Origin: Alphaproteobacteria bacterium
GTDB lineage: Bacteria > Pseudomonadota > Alphaproteobacteria > UBA7887
DNA: 64,000 nt
NCBI GenBank assembly: GCA_030739735.1
Contig: JASLYQ010000013.1
Coordinates: 1-64,000, forward strand
Direction of reading: 5' to 3'
Positions within the stretch are counted from its first letter, which is position 1, and each line of letters begins with the position of its first letter. A program made the translations under genes and the position numbers. Shown here piece after piece: positions 38,632 through 47,773 of the stretch. The notes below the pieces were generated by a model that was given only the letters and a program-made list of their open reading frames with translations, ran no database searches and was not told the origin of the DNA.

Positions 38632-39476
38632 CGCTCAAGCCCGTAGATCGTCGCGGCAGTGTCATGGAAGATCTGCCGGCGGGCAGCGTCAGGCAAATGT
38701 GCGGTCATGGACTGCGCCGCAGCAAGCCAGTCGCCATATGGCGTGACCAGGGCCGCGACAGGCCAGTTGCTCGCCCACATCATGCGCTCGGGCCCAAACT
38801 CTGCGAGCAGGTGGGAGACGAAAGGCGCCACAGAGGATTCCGTCCAGGTGTTGTCATCGGGCATTTGCACCACGACGGAAAGCTTGACGAAGACATGGGG
38901 TAGAGCCGCCAGCCGGCTCATATTTTCGCGCCAGGGATCGAGTTTGCCGCCTTGCACATCAGGCTTGCCGAGATGATTAATGACGATAGTGGTGTCGGGA
39001 CAGGCGCGGGCCATGGCGATCACGCTCTCGAGCTGCCAGTGGCGGGCGCAGATGTCGCAGATTACACCGCGTCGCCCAAGTAGGCGCACGCCGGCAATGA
39101 AGTCCTCGCGCCGGCAAAAGGCGTCGTCAGCCTCGTGTTGCGTGTTGCGTCGGATGCCGCACACCAGGGGATGCCGTGACAAACGGTCGATATGAGCGAC
39201 GAGATCGGGGCCTTCCACGGGCGCGAAAGCGACAATGCCGCTGAGCTCGGGATGCTCGGCGGCAGCACGCTCGAAGAACTCCACCTCCGGTTCGCCGTCC
39301 CCCGGGTTCTGATCCACCTGCACGGCCACAGCGCCGGCCAACGCTATTTCCCCGCGCGCCGCCGCATAGTCCTGCCAGCCGATTTCGCCCGCGAAACGCG
39401 GATGCGCGACGATCCCCGGCTCGCGCATATCGCTCACGCGCCATAGGTGGAAATGGGAGTCGATCAACGGTTCCAT
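38628..39476 (-). CDS. Amidohydrolase-2 family protein (copy 2)
   Basis: 282 residues, paralogous to the downstream copy: IDSHFHLWRVSDM, VINHLGKPDVQG, MWASNWPVAALV and IFHDTAATIYGL occupy the same positions. It is first gene of the minus-strand unit that continues into the leucine genes, and diverges from the CoA-transferase gene with about 90 bp between them. Whether the pair belongs functionally with leucine breakdown or with the divergent catabolic operon is open; head-to-head placement would allow shared regulation of both. Confidence 0.85.
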   Translation of the reverse strand: MEPLIDSHFHLWRVSDMREPGIVAHPRFAGEIGWQDYAAARGEIALAGAVAVQVDQNPGDGEPEVEFFERAAAEHPELSGIVAFAPVEGPDLVAHIDRLSRHPLVCGIRRNTQHEADDAFCRREDFIAGVRLLGRRGVICDICARHWQLESVIAMARACPDTTIVINHLGKPDVQGGKLDPWRENMSRLAALPHVFVKLSVVVQMPDDNTWTESSVAPFVSHLLAEFGPERMMWASNWPVAALVTPYGDWLAAAQSMTAHLPDAARRQIFHDTAATIYGLER

Positions 39477-39569
39477 GGCGTGCAGTGTAGCAACAGCGGC
39501 GCGTGCTTGACAGACTGCGCCCGTCCCGGTCTTGTCGGCGGCTCAAGTACGACACGAGGGATGGACGGC

Positions 39570-40760
39570 ATGACGGACTTCGGCGCGGGGCCACTCGACG
39601 GCATTCGCATTATCGACATCACCAACGTGATCATGGGGCCGTTCGCTACCCATATTCTCGCGGACATGGGTGCGGACGTGATCAAGATCGAGGCGCCCGA
39701 GGGCGACCTGATGCGCAACCTTAAGCCGTACCGCAATGCCGGCATGGGCGGCGCCTTTCTGCAGCTACATCGCAATAAGCGCGGCGTAATGCTGGATCTC
39801 AAACACGAACCGGCGCTGGCGGCACTCAAGCGCTTGATTCCCACTGCCGATGTCTTCGTGCATGCACTGCGCCCAAAGGCCATCGACCGTCTCGGTCTCG
39901 ACTACGAGTCGGTGTCAGCGCTTAGACCGGACATCGTCTATTGCGGCGCCTACGGCTTCAGCAAGGACGGTCCCTATGCTGACAAGGCAGCATATGACGA
40001 CGTCATCCAAGCGGGTTCAGGCCTCGCCGCTTTGCACGGAAAGCGCTATGGTGAGCCTAATTACGCACCGACAGTAGTCTGCGATAAATTAGCTGGACAG
40101 GCGATCGCCTATTCTATTCTCGCCGGCTTGTTGCAGCTTGAGCGCGGCGGTGGCGGCCAGGCCATAGAAGTGCCGATGTTCGAGACCGCAATCGAGTTTC
40201 TTACGCCCGAGCACTATGCCGGTGCCGTGTTCGAGCCGCCACTGTCCGAGTTCGGCTATCCGCGCGTACTGGCGAAGAACCGCAAGCCCTTTCCCACGGC
40301 AGACGGCTATTGCTGCATCATGCCCTATTCGGACGCCAACTGGCGCGATTTCGTGGATTTTATCGGCCAACCCGAACTGAAGGACGATCCACGACTGGAA
40401 TCGGTGACCACGCGCGGATTGAACGTGGATTTTCTCTACGGCCTGATCGCCGAGGCTGCGCCCAAGCACTCGACCGCGGAATGGGTCCAGTTCTGCGATC
40501 GTTCGAGTATTCCCAGCATGCCCGTGCTCGCCTTCGAGGACTTACGCGACAACGAGCACGTGAAGGCGGTTGGACTGTTCGAGACCGTCGAGCATCCCAG
40601 CGAGGGTCGCCATCAGATGGTGCGCCGGCCGGTGAACTTCGGCAAGGCGCCCTTCGCGCTGCGTCGCCACGCTCCGCGTCTCGGTGAACACACCCGCGAG
40701 GTGCTGGCCGAAGCTGGCCTTTCCGAAGCAGAGATCGAGATGGCGACCGGCGAAAGCTAA
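39570..40760 (+). CDS. CaiB/BaiF family CoA-transferase
   Basis: 396-residue family III CoA-transferase: LDGIRIIDITNVIMGPFATH, ILADMGADVIKIEAPEGDLM, LQLHRNKRGVMLDLKHEPAL, and the catalytic aspartate region AAYDDVIQAGSGLAAL. GAGGG at 39556-39560 is well spaced for the ATG at 39570 and too close for the one at 39561. It would activate a carboxylic acid by moving CoA from a donor thioester. First gene of a same-strand set ending in a TRAP transporter; the imported acid is its likely substrate, which is inference. Confidence 0.9.
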   Translation: MTDFGAGPLDGIRIIDITNVIMGPFATHILADMGADVIKIEAPEGDLMRNLKPYRNAGMGGAFLQLHRNKRGVMLDLKHEPALAALKRLIPTADVFVHALRPKAIDRLGLDYESVSALRPDIVYCGAYGFSKDGPYADKAAYDDVIQAGSGLAALHGKRYGEPNYAPTVVCDKLAGQAIAYSILAGLLQLERGGGGQAIEVPMFETAIEFLTPEHYAGAVFEPPLSEFGYPRVLAKNRKPFPTADGYCCIMPYSDANWRDFVDFIGQPELKDDPRLESVTTRGLNVDFLYGLIAEAAPKHSTAEWVQFCDRSSIPSMPVLAFEDLRDNEHVKAVGLFETVEHPSEGRHQMVRRPVNFGKAPFALRRHAPRLGEHTREVLAEAGLSEAEIEMATGES

Positions 40761-40949
40761 TCAGGCTTTAAGCCACCAGTCCCGGACGGCCGCGGCGACA
40801 AGGTCCGGCGAGCATCAAACACGCCGTCTCTATGCTCGGCGCCAATCGTCGCATGCTTGCAGACGATATCGATGCGGCGCGATAGCCCACTCGCCTTTTT
40901 TCCGTTTGCGCGCTACTACGATCCCCTGTGGATTTTCTGGGAGAGCGTC

Positions 40950-41777
40950 TTGCCAGCCACGCGTCCGTTCGGGGTCAATACCTACTCCTATACGCTCGGC
41001 CATAGTGCCGCCGACTGTCTGACGCGGCTGGCCGACCAAGGTACGACCAGCGTAGAGTTGATGATGTATCCTGGGCACGCTTGGCCGTGCGAGATGGGCG
41101 CAGTGGCGCGGCGCTCTCTGGCGGCTCTGGTGGCGAGCCACAGCCTGCAGATCCGCACCCTCAACATGCCCAATATCGACGTCAATCTGACGGCGGCGAA
41201 CGATGGTATGCGCACCCTCAGCGTCGCCCATCTAGTGCGTGTGATCGCACTTGCCGGCGACCTCGGTGTGCCCGGCGTGGTGATCGGGCCGGGTAAGCCA
41301 AATCCACTCCTGCCGGCGCCACAAGACCAGCTCATAGGCTGGTTCCAGGCGGCGTTAGACGTGCTTCTGCCGGCAGCCGAAGCGGCCGGCACACGGTTGC
41401 TGGCCGAGAACATGCCGTTCGCCTTTTTGCCCGATGCCAAGCGCCTCATGGAGGCCATCACACCCTATCGCGAGGTCGGTGTAGTCTACGATGTGGCCAA
41501 CGCCGTATTCATCGGCGAAGACGTGCGCGAGGGGCTGCGCCACGTCCAGAACCGCCTGGAATTGGTGCATCTCTCCGACACGCCGCGCAAAGTCTACCGC
41601 CACGATCCCGTCGGCGGAGGGGCCGTGGATTTCACGGCCTTTGCCGAGGGGTTGGTCGAGATCGGCTATGCCGGCGAGGCTATGTTGGAGATTATTTCAC
41701 CCGAGCCCGATCGTGAAATCAGCGACAGCATCACACGCCTGCTAGCCATGCCGGCATGGCAGGAGTGGTTGGCATGA
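40950..41777 (+). CDS. TIM-barrel sugar isomerase/epimerase-like protein
   Basis: Xylose-isomerase-like (AP endonuclease 2 family) barrel protein: RPFGVNTYSYTLGHSAADCL, TSVELMMYPGHAWP, LLAENMPFAFLPDA, VGVVYDVANAVFIGED and LELVHLSDTPRKVYRHDPVG carry the usual Glu/Asp/His metal ligands. Homology starts near RPFGVNTYSY, so I start at TTG 40950, which has GGGAG at 39-43 of the same block six bases upstream; an ATG at 40857 would add 31 residues that do not look family-like. 275 residues. It overlaps the next gene by 4 bp. The substrate is unknown. Confidence 0.78.
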   Translation: MPATRPFGVNTYSYTLGHSAADCLTRLADQGTTSVELMMYPGHAWPCEMGAVARRSLAALVASHSLQIRTLNMPNIDVNLTAANDGMRTLSVAHLVRVIALAGDLGVPGVVIGPGKPNPLLPAPQDQLIGWFQAALDVLLPAAEAAGTRLLAENMPFAFLPDAKRLMEAITPYREVGVVYDVANAVFIGEDVREGLRHVQNRLELVHLSDTPRKVYRHDPVGGGAVDFTAFAEGLVEIGYAGEAMLEIISPEPDREISDSITRLLAMPAWQEWLA

Positions 41778-43273
41778 GTATGGACGAGATCTTCGATGTC
41801 ATCGTCGTCGGCGGCGGCGGCAGTGGGCTTGCAGCAGCGTTGTCGGCGCGCGAGGCTGGACGCAGCGTCGTGCTGCTGGAAAAGAACCCGGCGCTCGGCG
41901 GCACCACGGGGCTTTCTATCGGCTCGATCACCGCGACCGCCACGCCGCACCAGATCGCGGCGGGTATCAAGGATCGGCCGCAAGATCATTTCTCCGACAT
42001 GCCAAAGTTCGCACCAGGGCTCGAAAACCGGGACAATCTCGCCCTGCGCCGCCTACTGACAGAGAACGTGCCAGAGACCTTTCGCTGGCTATGCGATCTC
42101 GGTTTAGTGTTCTACGGACCCATGCCCGAGCCACCGCACAAGAAACCGCGCATGCACAACGTGCTGCCCAACTCGCGCGCTTACATTCACGTGCTGGGTG
42201 GGCATGCGGCGCACCGTGGTGTCGATATTCGCACCGATGCCAGGGCCTGGGAGTTGCTGCGCGAGGGAGAGCGTGTAGTTGGTGTCCGCGCCGAGATCGC
42301 CGACCAGGGGGTCCGCCTCGGCGCGCGCGGCGGCGTCGTGCTGGCGAGCGGCGATTATGCAGCAAGCGCCGAGCTCAAGGCGCGCTTCATGTCGCCTGAG
42401 GCCGCCGCCGTCGATCCCATCAACCCAAGCAACACGGGCGACGGCCAGAGCATGGCCATGGACCTTGGCGGGCGTGTACTCAATGGTGACCTGACCTTGG
42501 GGCCAGAGATCCGCTTCGTACCGCCGCCCCAGGACAGCTTCGTTCGCCGTCTGCCGCCCTGGCGCTGGCTGGCGCGGTTCATGGCCTGGTCGATGGATCA
42601 CGTGCCGGCCGTTCTGTTGCGGCCCTTCATGATGAGCTTCGTGACCACCCATTTGGCGGCCGACCCTTCTCTCTTCCGGGAAGGGGCGGTGTTGGTTGAC
42701 GCGCGCGGTGAGCGCTTCACCGACGAGCTAGCCGAGCCCGCCTTCGACCTGCCGTCGCGCCCCGACAAAATTGGTTACATCTTGTTTGATAGACGCGTGG
42801 CCAAGAAATTTTCCAAATGGCCGCATTTCATCTCAACGGCGCCCGGCATCGCCTATGCCTATCTCCCCGACTATAAGCGCAACCGTAAAGACGTCTACCA
42901 CCGCGCCCGCAGCCTCAACCAGCTGGCCAAAGTACTTGGCATGACGACAGACGTGCTCAAGGCAAATATCGAGGAATACAATAGTTCCCTAACCGGAGAC
43001 CGCCAACCTATCACCAAGCCGCCCTTCGTGGCGCTCGGCCCTGTCAAAAGCTCGATCATCATCGTCGAGGGTGGCGTGGCCGTCGACGAGCGCCTACGCG
43101 TGCTCGCCGACGATACGCCCATCCCCGGCCTTTTCGGCGCCGGCTCCGCGGGCCAGGGTGGCCTGCTACTCGAAGGCCACGGCCACCACCTAGGCTGGGC
43201 CTTCACCTCAGGCCGCCTAGCCGGACGAAATGCGGCCTACGAAGTGACAACAGCAGATACCGTCAAAACCTAA
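41774..43273 (+). CDS. FAD-dependent oxidoreductase (fumarate reductase/ketosteroid dehydrogenase-like)
   Basis: 499-residue flavoprotein: FAD-binding VIVVGGGGSGLAAALSARE, LLEKNPALGGTTGLSIGS, and the C-terminal FGAGSAGQGGLLLEGHGHHL closing the FAD site. The overall plan is the FAD_binding_2 family (succinate dehydrogenase flavoprotein, 3-ketosteroid delta-1-dehydrogenase), which oxidises or reduces C-C bonds next to a carbonyl. It starts at ATG 41774, coupled to the preceding stop. The following 216 bp (43274-43489) hold no gene. Confidence 0.85.
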   Translation: MSMDEIFDVIVVGGGGSGLAAALSAREAGRSVVLLEKNPALGGTTGLSIGSITATATPHQIAAGIKDRPQDHFSDMPKFAPGLENRDNLALRRLLTENVPETFRWLCDLGLVFYGPMPEPPHKKPRMHNVLPNSRAYIHVLGGHAAHRGVDIRTDARAWELLREGERVVGVRAEIADQGVRLGARGGVVLASGDYAASAELKARFMSPEAAAVDPINPSNTGDGQSMAMDLGGRVLNGDLTLGPEIRFVPPPQDSFVRRLPPWRWLARFMAWSMDHVPAVLLRPFMMSFVTTHLAADPSLFREGAVLVDARGERFTDELAEPAFDLPSRPDKIGYILFDRRVAKKFSKWPHFISTAPGIAYAYLPDYKRNRKDVYHRARSLNQLAKVLGMTTDVLKANIEEYNSSLTGDRQPITKPPFVALGPVKSSIIIVEGGVAVDERLRVLADDTPIPGLFGAGSAGQGGLLLEGHGHHLGWAFTSGRLAGRNAAYEVTTADTVKT

Positions 43274-43489
43274 TCGCGTGGGCGGCATAGAGCGCCCCGC
43301 ACCCACAAACAGACACAGCATGACGTTGCCGGCGATCATTTGCCCCGCGGGCTGGACCGATTGGCGCTTTTGCTCATGTCCGGCAGCCTTGTTGGGGAGG
43401 GGTTTAACAAAAGTGTAGAAACCGCGCACCGGCGGGTCAATCGCCACCCGTCTGCTATAACCGTTCGCGAACGCAGGAGGAGACGACGG

Positions 43490-44209
43490 ATGACGAACAG
43501 CATACTGGTTCTGGGTGTCGGGCCGAGCAACGGGCTCGGTGCTGCAATCGCACGGCGTTTTGCGCGAGAGGGCTATCATACTTTTATTGTCGGGCGCGAT
43601 GGTGAGCGCCTCGGCCGGGTAGCGGCAGAATGCGGCGAGACCGTCACCGCGCTACCGGGTGATGCCACCGATCGTGACGCCGTGGCGCGGATCTTCGATG
43701 CGGTCGAGGCCGAGGCCGGCGTGCCAACTGTGGTCGCCTACAACGCGGGCAACAACCGCCGTATCCCCTTCTTCGATCTTGACGAGGCCACCTTCACAAA
43801 TTTCTGGCGTACCTGCTGCCTCGGCGGCTTTCTGGTCGGCCAGGAGGCGGCACGGCGCATGCTGACGCGGGGCTCTGGCACGATCACCTTCACCGGCGCC
43901 TCGGCCAGCCGCCGCGGCCGGCCTGGCTTTGCCCATTTTGCAGCCGGAAAGGCCGCCATCAAGGCGGTGGCCGAGGCCATGGCGCGCGAATTCGGCCCGC
44001 AAGGCCTGCACGTCGCGCATGTGATCATCGATGGCGGCATCAACGGTGAACGCCTGCTGAGCCGAGTTCCCGAGATGGCCAAGGAGCGCGGCGAAGACGG
44101 TCTGCTCGGTATTGAGCACATTGCCGAGACCTTCTGGCAGCTGCACGCCCAGCACCCCAGCGCCTGGACCTTCGAGACCGAGTTGAGGCCGTACAAGGAG
44201 CGCTTTTAG
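43490..44209 (+). CDS. SDR-family protein lacking the catalytic tyrosine
   Basis: 239-residue Rossmann protein with a strong Shine-Dalgarno (AGGAGGAG). The nucleotide-binding motif is VLGVGPSNGLGAAIARRFA and the strand NAGNNRR is present. The serine is kept (TFTGASASRRG), but where YxxxK should be the sequence is FAHFAAGKAAIK, so the tyrosine is phenylalanine. It may be a non-classical SDR or a binding protein rather than an ordinary dehydrogenase. It lies between the flavoprotein and PhyH genes on the same strand. Confidence 0.82.
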   Translation: MTNSILVLGVGPSNGLGAAIARRFAREGYHTFIVGRDGERLGRVAAECGETVTALPGDATDRDAVARIFDAVEAEAGVPTVVAYNAGNNRRIPFFDLDEATFTNFWRTCCLGGFLVGQEAARRMLTRGSGTITFTGASASRRGRPGFAHFAAGKAAIKAVAEAMAREFGPQGLHVAHVIIDGGINGERLLSRVPEMAKERGEDGLLGIEHIAETFWQLHAQHPSAWTFETELRPYKERF

Positions 44210-44278
44210 GCAGGTGCTGGCATTCAACTTCGGCGATGGTCTATCATGCGCCCGGACAAACGACGAGGAAAGACAGGG

Positions 44279-45112
44279 ATGGGCAAGAGCCTGACTGCAG
44301 CGCAGATCGCCGGCTACGAGCACGACGGCTATGTCGCGCCGATCCGCATTATGAGCGAAGACGCGGCGGCCGAGATTCGCGCCAGACTGTTGGCGGCAGA
44401 GGCAACGCAAGGCGGGCCGATGGCCGGTGCACTGCGTTTCAAGCCGCACATTCTCTACACCTTTCTCGACGATTTGGTGCGCGATGAGGGCCTTCTCGAC
44501 GCGGTAGAGGACGTGCTCGGACCCAACATCCTGTGCTGGGCCTCGGCGTTTTTTACCAAAGAAGCGCACGACCCCAGCTTCGTATCCTGGCACCAGGATT
44601 CGACCTATTGGGGGCTGAGCACGCCGGAGGTGACGACGGCATGGGTGGCGCTAAGTTCGAGCACACCAGAGAACGGTTGCATGCGCGTCATACCGGGTAG
44701 CCACACCGCCGAACAAATCAGCCATACAGACACCCACCACGAAAACAATATGCTGAGCCGCGGCCAAGTGATCGACACCGAGATCGATGAGAGCAGGGCG
44801 GTCAATATTGTGCTTAGGCCCGGCGAGATGTCACTGCACCACGTGCGCCTGATCCACGGCTCTGAGGCCAACCACTCCGATGGCCGCCGCATCGGCTTCG
44901 CTATCCGCTACATTCCGACGCACCTACATCAAGTCAATGGGCCGCACGATGCCGCAGGCCTAGTGCGCGGCGATGACGAGTATGGCAATTTTGAGATCGA
45001 GCCGAGCCCGCGCACGGATCTTGATCCCAAAGCGGTAGCTTATCATGCCCGCAGCGCTGAGTTGCACGGTCAGTTGCTCTATCAGGGGACCGAACGGCAG
45101 CCGTACTCATGA
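44279..45112 (+). CDS. Phytanoyl-CoA dioxygenase family protein
   Basis: 277-residue Fe(II)/2-oxoglutarate oxygenase: LTAAQIAGYEHDGYVAPIRI is the usual PhyH start, the iron ligands are His/Asp in SWHQDSTYWGL and the distal His in RLIHGSEANHSDGRR, and the Arg in IGFAIRY would hold 2-oxoglutarate. MRVIPGSH is a further family signature. The start at 44279 is the ATG closest to homology; the frame is open to 44246. It probably hydroxylates an intermediate of the same catabolic route. Confidence 0.88.
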   Translation: MGKSLTAAQIAGYEHDGYVAPIRIMSEDAAAEIRARLLAAEATQGGPMAGALRFKPHILYTFLDDLVRDEGLLDAVEDVLGPNILCWASAFFTKEAHDPSFVSWHQDSTYWGLSTPEVTTAWVALSSSTPENGCMRVIPGSHTAEQISHTDTHHENNMLSRGQVIDTEIDESRAVNIVLRPGEMSLHHVRLIHGSEANHSDGRRIGFAIRYIPTHLHQVNGPHDAAGLVRGDDEYGNFEIEPSPRTDLDPKAVAYHARSAELHGQLLYQGTERQPYS

Positions 45113-45144
45113 GTTGAGCGGCAGCGTCAAGGGGGGATTAAGCG

Positions 45145-46212
45145 ATGTCAGGCCGCGTAGGATGGCTTCTGACTGGCGGCGTAGCAGCGCTCGTGATCAT
45201 CGCTGCGGTGCTTTTCCGCGACGAGATCAGCGCGCCAACCAGCGAGCAGAAGGGCGCCCAAGAGACAGCCGAATATCGCTGGAAGATGCAGTCTCTGTGG
45301 CAAGCGGGGTCAATCAACCAGACGGTCTTCGAAGATTTCTGCGACCGCGTTACCGAAATTACCGGCGGCCGGCTCGTCATCGAGCCGCTGCCGGTGGGCA
45401 GTGTTGTTGGCTACAACGAGACCCTCGACGCGGTCGCCGCCGGCGTGCTCGACGCCCAACACGGCGGCACAGGTTATTTTGCCGGTAAGGACCCCGCCTT
45501 CGGCATCATCGGCGATATCAACGGCGGCTATGAGCATGTGCGCCAGCTCACCATGTGGTTTGAATATGGCGGCGGCAAAGAACTGGCCCGCGAGCTATTC
45601 TCTGCCTATGGATTATATTACATTGGCGGTGTTTCCTGGGGTCACGAATCGATTCCGGCCAAGAAAGCAATCCGCAAGATTGCTGACTTTTCTGGCGTCA
45701 AAATTCGCGCACCAGAGGGCATGTCGCAAGTCATATTCAAGCGTATCGGCGCCGCTCCCGTAAACATTCCCGGTGCCGAAGTCTACACCGCGCTTGATCG
45801 GGGCGTCGTTGAGGCCGCCGACTGGGGCACCCTCGGCATGAACGACGATCTGGGCTTTCACGCTATCGCTCCTTATCCCATCTATCCTGGGTTCCATTCC
45901 GCGCCGATAGCGGACGTGGCGGTCAATATGGAGCGCTGGAACGAGCTGCCGAACGACATCAAGGCGTTGGTCGAAATGGCGGTACGCGACTTCAATCGCG
46001 ACATGATCGAACGTATCGGAATACAAGACGCGGCGGTGGCAGCAGCGGCAGCTGAGAAGGGCATCGAGCTAGTCGCCTGGAGTGCCGAGGAGCGGCGCAA
46101 ATTTCGTGAGGTGGCGTCTGGCGTCTGGGCCGAATATGCGGCGCAAAGCCCGATGGCTCAGCGCATTTATGAATCTCACATGGCGTTTCTCGCGCGTCTC
46201 GGTTTGCTGTAA
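45145..46212 (+). CDS. dctP: TRAP transporter substrate-binding protein, DctP family (copy 1)
   Basis: 355 residues with an N-terminal hydrophobic segment (WLLTGGVAALVIIAAVLF) that could be an uncleaved anchor. DctP-family landmarks: RVTEITGGRLVIEPLPVGSV, VKIRAPEGMSQVIFKRIGAA (the conserved arginine that binds the substrate carboxylate), VNIPGAEVYTALDRGVVEAA. Binds an organic acid in the periplasm and passes it to DctQM. A close paralogue follows 13 bp downstream. Confidence 0.9.
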   Translation: MSGRVGWLLTGGVAALVIIAAVLFRDEISAPTSEQKGAQETAEYRWKMQSLWQAGSINQTVFEDFCDRVTEITGGRLVIEPLPVGSVVGYNETLDAVAAGVLDAQHGGTGYFAGKDPAFGIIGDINGGYEHVRQLTMWFEYGGGKELARELFSAYGLYYIGGVSWGHESIPAKKAIRKIADFSGVKIRAPEGMSQVIFKRIGAAPVNIPGAEVYTALDRGVVEAADWGTLGMNDDLGFHAIAPYPIYPGFHSAPIADVAVNMERWNELPNDIKALVEMAVRDFNRDMIERIGIQDAAVAAAAAEKGIELVAWSAEERRKFREVASGVWAEYAAQSPMAQRIYESHMAFLARLGLL

Positions 46213-46225
46213 GGGAGCGAGAGAC

Positions 46226-47245
46226 ATGCGAAAACCCAAAAGGCTTGTTGCCGCCGTCTCCATGCTACTGGCCGCGACACCTGCCCAGGCGGCGGATGTC
46301 GAATGGACTTGGCAAGCGTCGACCTCGGCCGGCGAGATCGCCTTCGTCATCACCAAGGAATTCACCGATTCCATCGAGATGCTGACGGACGGGCGCCTCG
46401 CCGTGCGCCTGGTGCCTGTGGGCTCGGTGGTACAATACAATGAGACACTGGATGCGGTCGGCACCGGCCTGCTCGACGGCCATATCACGGCGACAGTGTA
46501 CTTTTCCGGTAAAGATCCGGCTTTTGCGCTTCTCGGCGACCTCATCGCGGCCTACGAGCATCCGGAGCAAGTGTTCATGTTCCTGCGCCACGGTGGCGGC
46601 GATGCCTTACTGCGCGAGCTGATGGCACCCTATGGCGTGCATTACATCGGCGGCTCGGCGACTGGGAAGGAGGCGTTCGTCTCCAAAATTCCGATCCGCC
46701 GCGTCGACGATTTCGCCGGCGTCAAGCTGCGCGCACCCGAAGGCATGGCCCAGGACATTTTCGAGCGCATCGGCGCGGCGCCCGTTAATCTTCCAGCGGC
46801 GGAAGTTTATACGGCGGTAGAGCGCGGCGTCGTCGATGCGGCCGATTGGGCGACTTATTCCATGAACCACCAGCTCGGGTTTCATGCCATCGCCCGCTAC
46901 CCGATCTATCCCGGCATCCACTCCATGCCAGTGATCGACATCTCGGTGAACGCAGAGAAGTGGAATGCGTTACCGGACGACCTCAAGGCTATTCTGGAAA
47001 TGGGAGTGCGCGACTTTGCGGGTGACGTCACGCGCCGGCTGGAGCTGCAGGACCTTGCCGACGTTGCCGCCGACCGCGCTAAGGGAATCGAGGTGGTCGA
47101 CTGGCCAAAGGCTGAGCGAGACCGCATGCGTGAGATCGCCGTCGAAATCTGGCAGGATTGGGCGGGGCGCAGCAAGATGGCACGGCGCGCCTACGAAGCG
47201 CAAACCGCGTTCCTGCGCGCCATCGGGCTGTTGGCTACGGAATAG
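46226..47245 (+). CDS. dctP: TRAP transporter substrate-binding protein, DctP family (copy 2)
   Basis: 339 residues with a cleavable signal peptide (LVAAVSMLLAATPAQAADVE). Strongly similar to copy 1: LVPVGSVVQYNETLDAVGTG, VKLRAPEGMAQDIFERIGAA, VNLPAAEVYTAVERGVVDAA. The strong Shine-Dalgarno AAGGGAGCGAGAG precedes ATG 46226; the longer open frame from 46082 lies inside copy 1. Two binding proteins feeding one permease pair could widen the substrate range. Confidence 0.9.
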   Translation: MRKPKRLVAAVSMLLAATPAQAADVEWTWQASTSAGEIAFVITKEFTDSIEMLTDGRLAVRLVPVGSVVQYNETLDAVGTGLLDGHITATVYFSGKDPAFALLGDLIAAYEHPEQVFMFLRHGGGDALLRELMAPYGVHYIGGSATGKEAFVSKIPIRRVDDFAGVKLRAPEGMAQDIFERIGAAPVNLPAAEVYTAVERGVVDAADWATYSMNHQLGFHAIARYPIYPGIHSMPVIDISVNAEKWNALPDDLKAILEMGVRDFAGDVTRRLELQDLADVAADRAKGIEVVDWPKAERDRMREIAVEIWQDWAGRSKMARRAYEAQTAFLRAIGLLATE

Positions 47246-47254
47246 CGCACTCGT

Positions 47255-47773
47255 ATGGCACGTCTCTTCGCCATGATCGAATGGCTGTCCGAGCGCATCG
47301 GGCGGCTCTTCAGCTTCCTCTTTCTCATCTGCATGGCGATCATCGCCTACGAGGTGGTGATGCGCTACGGCATCAATGCGCCCACAATCTGGGCCCATGA
47401 CGTCACCACGGCGCTGTGCGCGACAGGCTTTTTACTGAGCGGGCTCTATACCATGCAGCGGCGCGCCCATATCCGCGTGTCGCTTGTGTACGAACACCTA
47501 CCTTCAGCCGTCCGCGACGTCCTCGACGTAGTCAATAGTCTCATCATTTTAGGTTTTCTCGGGCTGCTGGGCTATCAGTCAACCAAGAGCGCGATCACCT
47601 CGGTCAGCATCGGCGAGACCGCGGGCACGGCGTCGCAGTTGCCGTTACCGGCCATCGTGAAGTCGGCGCTGGCGACTGTTTGCATCCTCATGTTCATTCT
47701 GGCGCTGGTGCATCTGATCCAGTCGCTAACACGCCAGCCTTCAGGCGAACCGCGTAGCGTGGACCAAACGTGA
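47255..47773 (+). CDS. dctQ: TRAP transporter small permease DctQ
   Basis: 172-residue four-helix membrane protein: FSFLFLICMAIIAYEVVMRY (conserved VMRY), WAHDVTTALCATGFLLSGLY, and AHIRVSLVYEHLPSAVRDVL, all typical of DctQ. It begins 9 bp after the second dctP and overlaps dctM by 4 bp. Confidence 0.92.
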   Translation: MARLFAMIEWLSERIGRLFSFLFLICMAIIAYEVVMRYGINAPTIWAHDVTTALCATGFLLSGLYTMQRRAHIRVSLVYEHLPSAVRDVLDVVNSLIILGFLGLLGYQSTKSAITSVSIGETAGTASQLPLPAIVKSALATVCILMFILALVHLIQSLTRQPSGEPRSVDQT

